This document shows, piece after piece, positions 1-8,627 of a DNA stretch of 64,000 nucleotides (positions within the stretch are counted from its first letter, which is position 1; each line of letters starts with the position of its first letter). Source of the stretch: Acidiphilium sp. PA. Its GTDB lineage: Bacteria > Pseudomonadota > Alphaproteobacteria > Acetobacterales > Acetobacteraceae. The notes under the pieces were generated by a model, which had not been told where the DNA came from, did not search any database, and worked only from the letters and a program-made list of their open reading frames with translations. The stretch lies in assembly GCF_026191915.1 (NCBI RefSeq), contig NZ_JAIMBY010000002.1, positions 310,001 through 374,000 of the forward strand, read 5' to 3'. Position numbers and translations under genes: made by a program.

Positions 1-295
1 GTGACAGTTCGGCATCAAGAAACGCATCGACCGCCACCCGCGCGCGCCTGACGCCGGCCGCAAGCCTGGCGGGATCGCGGTCGCCGATGTCGAACCACTG
101 CCTTCCGTGCGGCGCCATGGCGAAGGGTTCGGGCGCGTGTGGCGAAACGAAGGCCGCCTCCGGCGCGGCCTTCGCCCAATAGGGCGCCAGATCGATCAGA
201 TCGTTGCCGTCGGCACCGACGCCGTGGCACAGCACGATGAGTTGCTTCGCGGCGCCCGCGGCCGGTCCCCACCGCGGTCCATCCAATACGGCCAT
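1..295 (-). CDS. Phospholipase/carboxylesterase family protein, 5' part only
   Basis: This is the N-terminal 98 codons of an alpha/beta-hydrolase running off the left edge. It starts MAVLDGPRWGP, then has a beta strand and oxyanion loop reading LIVLCHGVGADGNDLIDL, followed by FVSPHAPEP and GRQWFDI. That order is typical of the phospholipase/carboxylesterase (YpfH/EstB-like) family, which hydrolyses short esters or lysophospholipids in the cytoplasm. The catalytic Ser (GxSxG), Asp and His would lie beyond position 1, so activity cannot be judged. It is divergent from gluQ, with 48 bases between the two starts. The family call is fairly firm; the substrate is unknown. Confidence 0.8.
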   Translation of the reverse strand, partial: MAVLDGPRWGPAAGAAKQLIVLCHGVGADGNDLIDLAPYWAKAAPEAAFVSPHAPEPFAMAPHGRQWFDIGDRDPARLAAGVRRARVAVDAFLDAELS

Positions 296-343
296 CCTGA
301 TCCCTCTTTGACTTTCATCCCGAGCGTATCATCCTGCCCGGCG

Positions 344-1192
344 ATGTCCATGACCACGCGCTTCGCCCCCAGCCCGACCGGGTATCTGCACCTCGGCCAT
401 GCCGCGGCCGCCTTGATCGGCTACGGGCATGCGCGGGCCACCGGCGGGCGGTTTCTGCTGCGAATCGAGGACATCGATACCGCGCGCTGCCGGGCTTGCT
501 ATACCGAAGCGATCCTCGCGGATCTCGCCTGGCTCGGTCTCGAGTGGGATGGCGCACCGCGCATCCAGTCCGCGCATTTCGCTGCCTATCGCGCCGCACT
601 CGATCAACTCGCGGCGATGGGCCTGCTGTATCCGTGTTTCTGCTCGCGCGCCGAGATTGCCGCCGCCCTTGGAGCGCCGCACGGCGCGGGCGCGGTCTAT
701 CCCGGCACCTGCCGTCACCTCGATCCCGCATTTGCCGCCGACCGCATGGCGCGCGGCGATGCCTATGCGCTGCGCCTGCGCACCGATGCCGCGCTCAGCC
801 AAACCGGTCCCGTGCGCTATCACGAGGCGGGCGAGGGCTGGATCAGCGGCGATGCGGCGGCGTGCGGTGATATCGTGCTCGCCCGCAAGGATGCGCCGTG
901 CAGCTATCATTTGTGCGTCACGCATGACGATGCGCTGCAGGGCGTAACTCTGGTGACGCGCGGCGCCGATCTGCGGGACACCACGCCGATCCAGGTGGTG
1001 CTGCAACGCCTGTTCGGCTGGCCAACGCCGGGCTACGCCCATCACGCGCTGCTGACCGATGCCGCCGGCCGGCGCCTGGCCAAGCGCGATCGTGCCGCCA
1101 CGCTGCGCGACCTGCGGGATGGCGGTGTAACCCCCGAACAGGTCCGAAAAATCATCTCTTGCCGGATCGGGAATATCGCCTCACTCTCATGA
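344..1192 (+). CDS. gluQ: Glutamyl-Q tRNA(Asp) synthetase
   Basis: The 282-residue product is a truncated GluRS catalytic core that transfers glutamate to queuosine in the anticodon of tRNA(Asp). The HIGH-type motif is HLGH (residues 16-19). The zinc site typical of the GluQ class is visible as Cys98, Cys100, Tyr119 and Cys123, and the KMSK-like loop reads LAKRD (245-249). It lacks the anticodon-binding domain of true GluRS, as expected. I chose ATG 344 because the family begins just before RFAPSPTGYLHLGH; a second Met lies two codons on, and the open frame upstream has no family match. The stop is one base before the next start, suggesting coupling to the protease gene. Confidence 0.93.
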   Translation: MSMTTRFAPSPTGYLHLGHAAAALIGYGHARATGGRFLLRIEDIDTARCRACYTEAILADLAWLGLEWDGAPRIQSAHFAAYRAALDQLAAMGLLYPCFCSRAEIAAALGAPHGAGAVYPGTCRHLDPAFAADRMARGDAYALRLRTDAALSQTGPVRYHEAGEGWISGDAAACGDIVLARKDAPCSYHLCVTHDDALQGVTLVTRGADLRDTTPIQVVLQRLFGWPTPGYAHHALLTDAAGRRLAKRDRAATLRDLRDGGVTPEQVRKIISCRIGNIASLS

Positions 1193-1193
1193 C

Positions 1194-2603
1194 ATGACAT
1201 CGCGCAAAACCCTGCCCCTGCTGACGCTCGTCTCTCTCGGCCTCGCCTGCGCTGCACCCGCTTATGCCGCACCGGCGCCGCCGGCGATCGCGAAACTCGC
1301 GCGGGCGGCCCTGCCCGCGGTGGTCGATGTCGAAAGCATCGACCCGATGAAAGCCAAGCCCGGCAGCGGCGCGGCCAGCAAGCCGGGCGATGGCGGGTTT
1401 CACAAGACCGCGACCGACAAGGCCGACAGCCACAGCCTGATCGTGCCGCCGCGCGCCGAACAGGCGCTCGGCACCGGGTTTTTCATCAGCCCGGATGGGT
1501 ATATCGTCACCAATCATCACGTCATCGCCGGTGCCAGCGAAATCAAGGTGACGCTGCATGACGGCCGGATTTTCACCGCCAAGCTCGTCGGCGCCGACAA
1601 AAAGGCCGATCTCGCCGTGTTGAAAATCGACACCGGCAAGCCCGACCCCTATCTGACCTTCGGCGACAGCGGCAAGCTCGATCTGGGCGACTGGGTGGTT
1701 GCGATCGGCAATCCGTTCGGCCTCGGGTTTTCGGTCTCGGCCGGCGTGGTCAGCGCGCTGCATCGCGATATCGGCTCCGGCCCCTATGACAATTTCATCC
1801 AGACCGATGCCGCGATCAACCGCGGCAATTCGGGCGGCCCGATGCTTGATGCCGCAGGCCATGTCGTCGGCGTCGATTCGGCGATCTATTCACCGTCCGG
1901 CGGCTCGGTCGGCATCGGCTTCGCCATCCCCTCCAGCATGGTCAAGCCGGTCGCCCTCTCGCTGATCGCGCATGGCTCGATGACACGCGGCTGGGCCGGG
2001 CTGCGGGTGGAGCATGTCTCGGCCGACATGCAACGCGCGTGGCATCTTAAAACGGGCGATGGCGTCGTGGTCGGCGGCGTGGTCGCCCACGGGCCCGCGG
2101 CCGGCAAACTCGCACCGGCCGACGTGATCACCCGCGTCAACGGCAACCCGATCGATACGGTCCACGCCTTCAAGGTCGCTCTGGCCGAAATCCCGGCCGG
2201 CCAGACCGCGCGGCTGCGGTACCGGAACGATGGTCATGTGCACGACGCGACCATCACCATCGCCGTGCCGCCGAAACAGGCCACACCCAGCGCCAAGCCG
2301 AAACCCGTACCCGCGGCCACGGCGCCGAAACCCGATATGATCACCGCCCTCGGCATCGGCGTCATGACCCATCCCGGTGCCCAGGGCGTCATCGTCGTCT
2401 CGGTCGATAAAAACGGCGCCGCCGCCCATGCCGGATTGCAGGCCGATACGCTGATCGAAGCGGTCGGCCCGGATTTCGTCACCTCACCCAAGGCGCTGAA
2501 CGATCGGCTGGCGCATAAACACGCGGTGGCCCTGCTGGTCGATGGGCCGGATGGATCGTCTTGGATTTCGGTGGCGCTGGATCATGCGGCCAAGGCACAC
2601 TGA
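1194..2603 (+). CDS. Do/HtrA-type periplasmic serine protease with PDZ domains
   Basis: The 469-residue product has an N-terminal signal peptide (MTSRKTLPLLTLVSLGLA, cleavage near AYA-AP), then a trypsin-like domain with His109 (TNHHV), Asp139 (KKADLAV) and Ser213 (GNSGGPM). Two PDZ-like regions follow, at roughly 255-350 and 380-465. This is the DegP/DegQ/MucD family of envelope quality-control proteases that degrade misfolded periplasmic proteins. It starts one base after the gluQ stop. A Pro/Lys/Ala-rich linker joins the PDZ domains. I cannot tell DegP from DegQ or MucD, so no symbol is given. A T/A-rich repeat begins 18 bases after the stop and may end transcription. Confidence 0.93.
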   Translation: MTSRKTLPLLTLVSLGLACAAPAYAAPAPPAIAKLARAALPAVVDVESIDPMKAKPGSGAASKPGDGGFHKTATDKADSHSLIVPPRAEQALGTGFFISPDGYIVTNHHVIAGASEIKVTLHDGRIFTAKLVGADKKADLAVLKIDTGKPDPYLTFGDSGKLDLGDWVVAIGNPFGLGFSVSAGVVSALHRDIGSGPYDNFIQTDAAINRGNSGGPMLDAAGHVVGVDSAIYSPSGGSVGIGFAIPSSMVKPVALSLIAHGSMTRGWAGLRVEHVSADMQRAWHLKTGDGVVVGGVVAHGPAAGKLAPADVITRVNGNPIDTVHAFKVALAEIPAGQTARLRYRNDGHVHDATITIAVPPKQATPSAKPKPVPAATAPKPDMITALGIGVMTHPGAQGVIVVSVDKNGAAAHAGLQADTLIEAVGPDFVTSPKALNDRLAHKHAVALLVDGPDGSSWISVALDHAAKAH

Positions 2604-2620
2604 AACTTCGGGTTGGATAG

Positions 2621-2835
2621 GAAGGTCAGGCAAGGGCTTCTTTTTTGTAAAAAAGAAGCAAAAAACTTTTTGACTCGGAGACGCTGTGGATGGGTCACGG
2701 TTGTGAACGGGTCGCCTTGCGCTTGACGGTCTTCAGCGAAGCACCCGTGCGTCCAATCCTGGCCCCTGTTTCATGTCTGCGAAGCCCGACCGAGCCCATA
2801 CCCCAATTCAAAAAAGAAGGACTTCCCTGACTTTC
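2621..2835. repeat. Bipartite A/T-rich inverted element, copy 1 (long, diverged centre)
   Basis: The left hairpin is perfect: GCTTCTTTTTT at 2636-2646, loop GT, AAAAAAGAAGC at 2649-2659. The right end (2807-2835) carries TTCAAAAAAGAAGG and is the inverse of the left flank: GTCAGGCAAGG on the left against CTTCCCTGAC on the right. The centre is longer than in other copies and the right hairpin has lost its T-rich arm. It lies between convergent genes, where it could work as a two-way transcription terminator. It fills the whole 242-base gap after the protease gene. Confidence 0.75.
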
Positions 2836-2845
2836 TGACCGATCC

Positions 2846-3280
2846 TCACCCCGCCTTGGCCGTCAACCCGGCCGCCTCGATCCCGGCAATCGCGCAGGCC
2901 TCGTCGTTATCGGAGGTATCGCCCGAAATCCCGACCGCGCCGATGATGTCGCCCCCGGCATCGATCACCAGCACGCCGCCCGGCACGGGCACCATGCGGC
3001 CCTGGGTGGCGGCGGCGAGGCCGGTGACGAAGCCGGCGCCGCCGGCGGTCCAGCGGTCGAACAGCACGCGCGAACCGGCCCCGATGGCGAGACCGCCCCA
3101 GGCCTTGCCGGTGGCGATTTCGACCCGGCCGATGCCCGAGCGATCCTCCCGCGCGAGCGCAACCATATGGCCGCCGGCGTCGAGCACCACCACGGTCAGC
3201 GGTGCGAGGTTGAGCGCGCGCCCTTTGGCGCGGGCGGCGGCGAGGATGGTTTCGGCGGTGGCGAGGGTGAGCTTGGTCAT
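2846..3280 (-). CDS. GlcG/HbpS-like (DUF336) protein
   Basis: The 144-residue product has the DUF336 fold hallmarks: LAPLTVVVLDAGGHMVAL, then FVTGLAAATQGRMVPVPGG and IIGAVGISGDTSDNDEACA. Relatives include GlcG and the haem-sensing HbpS; some sit with glycolate or propanediol pathways, but most have no proven role. The start is ATG 3280, preceded by an AGGAC ribosome site; an in-frame Met 18 codons upstream has no such site. No signal peptide is seen, so it is probably cytoplasmic. It runs convergently into the protease gene across the A/T-rich element. The family is confident; the function is open. Confidence 0.85.
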   Translation of the reverse strand: MTKLTLATAETILAAARAKGRALNLAPLTVVVLDAGGHMVALAREDRSGIGRVEIATGKAWGGLAIGAGSRVLFDRWTAGGAGFVTGLAAATQGRMVPVPGGVLVIDAGGDIIGAVGISGDTSDNDEACAIAGIEAAGLTAKAG

Positions 3281-3344
3281 CGATCGAGTCCTGTCAGTGA
3301 TAGCGATGTCATGAATGCCGGGGGTTAAACGCACGAAACCCGGC

Positions 3345-4037
3345 TCAGTTCAACGGGGGCAGGTCGATCCAGGAGAGATGCCCGCCCTTGCCGGCGCCGG
3401 TGTCCATGAACATCGCCTCGCCGCCGAGCGCACCGGTCAGGCGCAGCGGGCGGCCATCCGTGCTGCGTTGGTCGTGGCCGCAATATACCGTGATGCCCGG
3501 CGGAATCCGGTCGACCCAGGTGAGCAGGCGTTCGGGCTTGCCGGCGCCGGTGACGCGGCCGGTGGTCTGGCCGAACAGGGCGCGGGCGAGCAGGCGGCCG
3601 GCGCGGCCCGGCGGCAGCGGCGGGGCCGGTTCGGTGAGCATCGCGGGGTGAAACCCGCCGTGGACGCAGAGGCCGTTGTGCAGGGTCAGCCACGCCGGTG
3701 CGCGGCTGATTTCGGCCAGGGTGCGCGCGGCGGTCGCCGCATCGAGCGCGGCCAACGTGGCGGCAAGGCCGGGGCCGCGCTGCACCGCATCGCCCCGCAG
3801 CGCGCGGGCCAGTTTGAAATCATGATTGCCGAGCAGGAACAGGCCACGCCCCGCATCGATCAGCTCGAACATCAGATGCAGGGCACCCGGCGTGTCCGGC
3901 CCGTCATCGACCAGATCGCCGAGCTGGATGATAAACCGGTCGGTCGCCGCCGCCGCCGCGAAGCCTTTGGCATCACCATGGACATCACCGACGATGCGCA
4001 GGCCGATGCCCCGGGGAATACGGCCGGGCGGCGTCAT
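3345..4037 (-). CDS. PPP-family metallophosphatase
   Basis: The 230-residue product has the full calcineurin-type metal motif set: GDVHG (17-21), GDLVDDGPD (40-48), GNHD (70-73), a later HGGFH and CGHD. The short length resembles bacterial Ser/Thr phosphatase or Ap4A-hydrolase-like enzymes. It overlaps the MFS gene upstream by four bases (ATGA), so it is the last gene of the long minus-strand unit that begins at the helicase. The substrate (phosphoprotein or dinucleotide) cannot be decided. Confidence 0.85.
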   Translation of the reverse strand: MTPPGRIPRGIGLRIVGDVHGDAKGFAAAAATDRFIIQLGDLVDDGPDTPGALHLMFELIDAGRGLFLLGNHDFKLARALRGDAVQRGPGLAATLAALDAATAARTLAEISRAPAWLTLHNGLCVHGGFHPAMLTEPAPPLPPGRAGRLLARALFGQTTGRVTGAGKPERLLTWVDRIPPGITVYCGHDQRSTDGRPLRLTGALGGEAMFMDTGAGKGGHLSWIDLPPLN

Positions 4038-5356
4038 GCCCGTGCCGCGATGGCGGCGCGCAGATCCTGCTGGGCGGCACGGTCGATCGGAAAGCGGCGC
4101 ATGATCAGCGCGGCGACGATTTTCAGCGCGGATGGGATGCCGCAGTAGAGCACCATCAGGGCGGCGTCCTGCATCGCATCGTTGCCGCCATGGGTCGAGA
4201 ACCCGACCAGCCCGAGCAGCGGAAACGCGAGACCCGGTGCGAGCGCGTTGCCCGCCTTCTGCGCCATGGTGGCGGCCGCGAAATAGATGCCGGCGCGCTG
4301 CTCGCCGCTCGCCGCTTCATCGACATCGACGACATCGGCCTGGATCGCGGGCGGAATGGTGAAATCCGCTCCCAGCCCGGCGCCGGTGAACACGCTGATG
4401 ATGCCGAACAGGATCAGCACATGCGGCACGTGCAGGATCGCCGGGACGAAGGCGAAGGCGATGCCGGACATCGCCATCGCCGCCGCCCAGGTCTGATGCT
4501 TGCCGATCCGCGCCGCGCATTTCAGCCAGACCGGCACCGAGATCACGCCCGCCGCGAAATAGACCAGCAGCAGCGGCCCCGATGCCGCGGGCGCGTGCAG
4601 GATCTGGTCGAACACGATCAGGATCAGCGCGGCCGGCAGCCCGTTCGCCAGACCGTTCACCGCCCAGGCCAAAATCAAACGGCGGAACGGGAGGTTCGAG
4701 GCGACCAGTTTCAGGGTTGGCCCGAGCCCGGCGGGCGTGCTGCGCCGCGTCGGCAGCTTGTCGGGCACCAGCAGCAGCGCGAACAGCACGAAGGGTGTCG
4801 CGAGCCCGATGGTCAGCAGCGACAGCAGATGCGCCTGGCCGACATGCGTGGTGATGCCGAGGGCGACCGGCGCGATCGCGGACAGCAGGATGCCGACGAT
4901 GGTGCCGCCCTCCCGCAGCGAGGTGATGCGCTGGCGCTCGGTATAGTCGTCCGACAATTCAGCCCCCCACGCCCAATAGGGCAGGGATAGCGCGGTCCAG
5001 CCCCAGGTGACCAGGGCGTAGAACACGAACAGCCAGAGCGCGCCGGCGCCGTGCGGCGGAAAGAACAGGCCGACCGCGCCGATCGCCGCCACCGGCATCG
5101 CCACCGCCATGAACGGTTTGCGCCGGCCGAACCGGCTGTGCGACAGATCGGAACACCGGCCGATCGCGGGATCGACGACGACATCGAAAATCCGCACCAG
5201 CGTGAGAACGAACCCCACGGTCGCGAGGTTCATGTGCATCGATCCGGCCCAGAAATCCGGCAGGATCACCAGCAGCGGCAGGCCGAGCATCGCCAGCGGC
5301 AGCGCCGGGGCCGCGTAGATCAGCCTGGTGCGGAGGCTGAGGCGAGAATTCGGCAA
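4034..5356 (-). CDS. MFS transporter, GPH/MelB-like family
   Basis: The 440-residue product has about 12 hydrophobic segments. The loop DPAIGRCSDLSHSRFGRRKP after the second helix is the signature of the glycoside-pentoside-hexuronide:cation symporter group (MFS_2). The start is unusual: TTG at 5356 directly abuts the stop of the cyclopropane synthase and is in the same frame, so translation is probably coupled (stop then immediate restart). No Met precedes the first membrane helix. In related bacteria such transporters sit in photolyase/lipid-modification clusters and their cargo is unknown; a lipid or lipid precursor is possible here. Confidence 0.85.
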   Translation of the reverse strand: MPNSRLSLRTRLIYAAPALPLAMLGLPLLVILPDFWAGSMHMNLATVGFVLTLVRIFDVVVDPAIGRCSDLSHSRFGRRKPFMAVAMPVAAIGAVGLFFPPHGAGALWLFVFYALVTWGWTALSLPYWAWGAELSDDYTERQRITSLREGGTIVGILLSAIAPVALGITTHVGQAHLLSLLTIGLATPFVLFALLLVPDKLPTRRSTPAGLGPTLKLVASNLPFRRLILAWAVNGLANGLPAALILIVFDQILHAPAASGPLLLVYFAAGVISVPVWLKCAARIGKHQTWAAAMAMSGIAFAFVPAILHVPHVLILFGIISVFTGAGLGADFTIPPAIQADVVDVDEAASGEQRAGIYFAAATMAQKAGNALAPGLAFPLLGLVGFSTHGGNDAMQDAALMVLYCGIPSALKIVAALIMRRFPIDRAAQQDLRAAIAARA

Positions 5357-6574
5357 TCAGCCTCGCGCGATCACGAACTGCCCCACATCGGTCCAGCCGG
5401 CGCGGAACCCGGCCTCGCAATAGGCCAGATAATATTCCCACAGCCGCTTGAACCGCATGTCGTACTGGCGCGACATCGCGCCGATCTGCGGCCACGCGGC
5501 CTGGAATGCCTGCTGCCAGCGCGCCAGGGTTTCGGCATAGTCCTGACCGAACCAGAAACTCTCGCGCAGCTTTAAACCGGCGCGGGCGATTTCCTGACCG
5601 AACCTTGTGGGCGAGGGCAGCATGCCGCCGGGGAAGACGTAGCGCTGGATGAAATCCGCACTCGAGCGATAATCGTCGAAATACCGATCCGCGATGGTGA
5701 TCACCTGCAGCCCGGCAAGCCCGCCCTGGTTCAGGCGTTCGCGCACGCAGTCGAAATAGGTCGGCCAGTATTGTTCGCCGACCGCCTCGAACATCTCGAT
5801 CGAGGCGATCCGGTCGAAGGTTTCCGTCACGTCGCGATAATCCTGCAGCCGCAGCGTGACGCGGTTGACGAGCCCGGCGCGGGCGATGCGCGCCTCGCCA
5901 TATTCGAGCTGCTCGCGCGACAGGGTGATGCCGGTGACATTGGCGCCATAGTCGCGCGCCGCGATCTCGGCGAAACCGCCCCAGCCGCAGCCGATTTCGA
6001 GCACGTTCATCCCCTCGCTCAGGCCGAGCGCACGGCAGAGGCGGTGGATTTTCCGCTCCTGTGCCGCGGCCAGGCCGGAATCGCCGGTTTCGAACACGGC
6101 AGCTGAATAGGTCATGGTTTCATCAAGCCATGATGCATAGAAATCGTTGCCAAGGTCATAATGCTCGGCGATATTCCGCCGCGCGCCCTTGCGGGTGTTC
6201 GGCCGCAATTTATGCGCGACATAGCTGACCGCGCGCGCCCACAGCTTGCCGCGCAGCATGTCTTCCCACGCCGCCTCGTTCACCGTGCCCGAGCGCAGCA
6301 CGTCGATCAGGTTCGGGCTGTCCCACCAGCCTTCCAGATACGCCTCGGCGAGACCGAGGCTGCCGCCGAGCAGCAGTTTCGCGATCATCCGTGCATCGCG
6401 CACCACCATCGTCGCGTTCGGCCCCGGTTCGGTGCCGGCGAAATGATGCACCGAGCCATCCGGCAGGATGACCTCGATCGTACCGGCCTTGATCATCCGG
6501 GCGATCCCGAGCCCCAGCCGCAGCCGGCGATCGCGCGGCAGGGCGGGGTTGGAGAGGGTGGTGGCGTCGTTCAT
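5357..6574 (-). CDS. cfa: Cyclopropane-fatty-acyl-phospholipid synthase family methyltransferase
   Basis: The 405-residue product uses SAM to methylenate or methylate unsaturated acyl chains of membrane phospholipids. It shows the CFA-specific segment EHYDLGNDFY (137-146), SAM motif I VLEIGCGWGG (191-200), and later MFEAVGEQYWPTYF and YVFPGGMLPS. ATG 6574 is chosen because GAGGAG lies eight bases upstream; this start overlaps the DUF1365 stop by four bases. With the flavin amine oxidase and DUF1365 genes it forms a set recurrent in alphaproteobacteria and linked to lipid modification under photo-oxidative stress. It may make methylated or furan-type acyl chains rather than simple cyclopropanes. 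Confidence 0.92.
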   Translation of the reverse strand: MNDATTLSNPALPRDRRLRLGLGIARMIKAGTIEVILPDGSVHHFAGTEPGPNATMVVRDARMIAKLLLGGSLGLAEAYLEGWWDSPNLIDVLRSGTVNEAAWEDMLRGKLWARAVSYVAHKLRPNTRKGARRNIAEHYDLGNDFYASWLDETMTYSAAVFETGDSGLAAAQERKIHRLCRALGLSEGMNVLEIGCGWGGFAEIAARDYGANVTGITLSREQLEYGEARIARAGLVNRVTLRLQDYRDVTETFDRIASIEMFEAVGEQYWPTYFDCVRERLNQGGLAGLQVITIADRYFDDYRSSADFIQRYVFPGGMLPSPTRFGQEIARAGLKLRESFWFGQDYAETLARWQQAFQAAWPQIGAMSRQYDMRFKRLWEYYLAYCEAGFRAGWTDVGQFVIARG

Positions 6575-7338
6575 ACGGCGTCTCCTCGGACGATTGTCGG
6601 GTGAGAGTCTTTCGGTTCGCGATGAAACCGCGCGCCGCGCGCCAGGGTCTTGATCGCCTCCCAATGGATCGCCGCGATCACCTTGACCGTCATCAGCGGC
6701 ATCCGCGCCAGCTGGCCGAGCAGGGCACGATCGGTCGCCGGCATCGCATCGAGCGCCATGACCGCAGTCATGCGCCGGCTTTCCGCACCGTAGCGGATGC
6801 TCATGCGAAACCGCCGTTCGAGCCGGGTGAAGGTGAAATCATACTGGCCCCGCATGTCGAACAGCGGCGATACATGCATCGCCTTGGCGACCCGCTGGCG
6901 GATCGGCCCCGATGCGGTCGTGACGGGAATGAGGTAGCCGACCTGATCGCCGAACGTGTTCTTCACCTGGTGCAGCACGGCACCCAGCCTGCCATCCGCA
7001 TCGGCGCAGAAATAAAAGGAAATCGGGTTGAATGCATAACCGAGTATACGGGGAATCGTCATGAAACGGATGCGCGCGCCGAACGCCGCCAGCCCGTTTT
7101 CCGCCAGCGCCGCCTCGACCCAGGGGCGCAGGGGGCTGCCGTCGCGCGGGCCGTGGTCGCGGTCGTTGATGCCGATCAACCCCGGCCGGTTGTGCCGGAA
7201 AACAGCGCTCCGCCGCGCCAGACCATCGAGATCATCCAGATCGAGCGCGAGCATCCACAGCCGGTAGGCGAATTTACGGTGCGGCGTGGTGTAGCGCACA
7301 TGGCCGACCGATCCGGCATAGAGGGTCGCACCGCTCAT
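6571..7338 (-). CDS. DUF1365 family protein
   Basis: The 255-residue product begins MSGATLYAGSVGHVRYTTPH and contains FAYRLWMLALDLDDLDGL, NPISFYFCADADGRLGAVL and KAMHVSPLFDMRGQYDF, the conserved blocks of DUF1365. The domain is nearly always next to a flavin amine oxidase and a cyclopropane-synthase-like enzyme, as here, so a role in acyl-chain modification is inferred. It has four-base overlaps on both sides (with amine oxidase and cfa). No membrane helix or cofactor motif is apparent. Confidence 0.88.
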   Translation of the reverse strand: MSGATLYAGSVGHVRYTTPHRKFAYRLWMLALDLDDLDGLARRSAVFRHNRPGLIGINDRDHGPRDGSPLRPWVEAALAENGLAAFGARIRFMTIPRILGYAFNPISFYFCADADGRLGAVLHQVKNTFGDQVGYLIPVTTASGPIRQRVAKAMHVSPLFDMRGQYDFTFTRLERRFRMSIRYGAESRRMTAVMALDAMPATDRALLGQLARMPLMTVKVIAAIHWEAIKTLARGARFHREPKDSHPTIVRGDAV

Positions 7339-8627
7339 GCCGCGCGCTGCTCGGCGGCCGGATGCCAGGGAATGCCGAGCCCGAGCGCCCGGGCGATCCG
7401 CACCGCCGAGGCGATGCCATCCTCATGAAACCCCCAGCCGGTCCAGGCCCCCGCGAACCACAGCCGATCGACGCCCTGGATCTGCGGCAGCGCCGCCTGC
7501 GCCGCCATCGCCGCCGTGTCGAACACCGGATGCATGTAGTCGCGCCGCACCAGCACCTCGGCCGGATCGGGCGGGATCAGCGGGTTCAGGCTGACCAGCA
7601 GGGGTTTCGACGTCTTCATGCCCTGCAACGCGTTCATCCAATACGTCACGCTGATCGCCTGGCCATGATCGGCCGCATCGCGCGAGAGGTAATTCCACGC
7701 CGACCACACGGCCTTGCGCCGCGGCATCAGCGCAGCATCGGTATGCAGGACGGCGGTATTCGCCTGAAACCGCACGGCGCCGAGCAGGGCGCGTTCATCG
7801 GCCGTGGGTCGTTCGATCATCGCGAGCGCCTGATCCGCGTGGCAGGCGAGCACCACCTGATCGAACCATGCCGTATCATGATCGGTGCTGACGCTGACCC
7901 GATCGGCCAGACGGCTGACGCGGCGCACCGGTGCTGCCGCGCGCACCCTGGCACCGAGTGCCGCGCGCAGCTTCGTGACATAGTGGCGCGATCCGCCGGT
8001 CACGGTGCGCCATTGCGGCCGGTCGTTGATGGTCAGCAGCCCGTGATTATGAAAGAACCGCACGAAATGCCGCGCCGGAAACGCCCGCATGCCGGCGACC
8101 GACGCCGACCAGATCGCCGCCCCCATCGGCAGGATATGATCCTCGGTGAAACCGGCGCTGTAGCGGTTCCGATCGAGGTAATCGCCGAGCGTTTCGGTGG
8201 TCTCGCTGGTCAGCAGCGCGGGCGCCTCGCGGTTGAAGCGCAGAATGTCCTGGATCATCCGCCAGAAGCGCGGCCGCAGCAGATTGGCCTTCTGGGCGAA
8301 CAACTGGCCGAGGTTCGAACCGCCGTATTCCAGCGCGCCATCGCCGATCGAGACACCGAACGACATGTCGGTGTCATGCGTCGCAACACCGAGTTGCCTG
8401 AAAAATCCTTCGAGATTGGGATAGTTCCGATCGTTCAGCACGATGAACCCGGTATCGACCGCAACCTCCGCGCCATCGAGCGTGACCACTTGGGTATCGG
8501 CATGCCCGCCCAGCCGCGCCTCGGCCTCGTAGAGCACCACGTCGAACGCATCGCGCGCGAGCCATGCCATCGCCATCCCGGCGATGCCGGCGCCGATCAC
8601 CGCGAGTTTTGGTTTTTCACTGCTCAT
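7335..8627 (-). CDS. FAD-dependent amine oxidase/desaturase-like protein
   Basis: The 430-residue product has an N-terminal dinucleotide fold: VIGAGIAGMAMA (10-21), then YEAEARLGGHADT. The C-terminal FAD end reads LWFAGAWTGWGFHEDGI. This branch of the amine-oxidase superfamily is found beside DUF1365 and Cfa homologues. In Rhodobacter relatives such genes belong to the singlet-oxygen response and to unusual fatty acid formation. ATG 8627 is used because it opens the FAD fold and overlaps the photolyase stop by four bases; the 45 extra in-frame codons upstream lie inside the photolyase gene. Confidence 0.88.
   Translation of the reverse strand: MSSEKPKLAVIGAGIAGMAMAWLARDAFDVVLYEAEARLGGHADTQVVTLDGAEVAVDTGFIVLNDRNYPNLEGFFRQLGVATHDTDMSFGVSIGDGALEYGGSNLGQLFAQKANLLRPRFWRMIQDILRFNREAPALLTSETTETLGDYLDRNRYSAGFTEDHILPMGAAIWSASVAGMRAFPARHFVRFFHNHGLLTINDRPQWRTVTGGSRHYVTKLRAALGARVRAAAPVRRVSRLADRVSVSTDHDTAWFDQVVLACHADQALAMIERPTADERALLGAVRFQANTAVLHTDAALMPRRKAVWSAWNYLSRDAADHGQAISVTYWMNALQGMKTSKPLLVSLNPLIPPDPAEVLVRRDYMHPVFDTAAMAAQAALPQIQGVDRLWFAGAWTGWGFHEDGIASAVRIARALGLGIPWHPAAEQRAA

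Noticed and set aside
107-343. A longer N-terminus for gluQ
   Set aside because: The extra codons overlap the divergent esterase gene and lie outside the family start.
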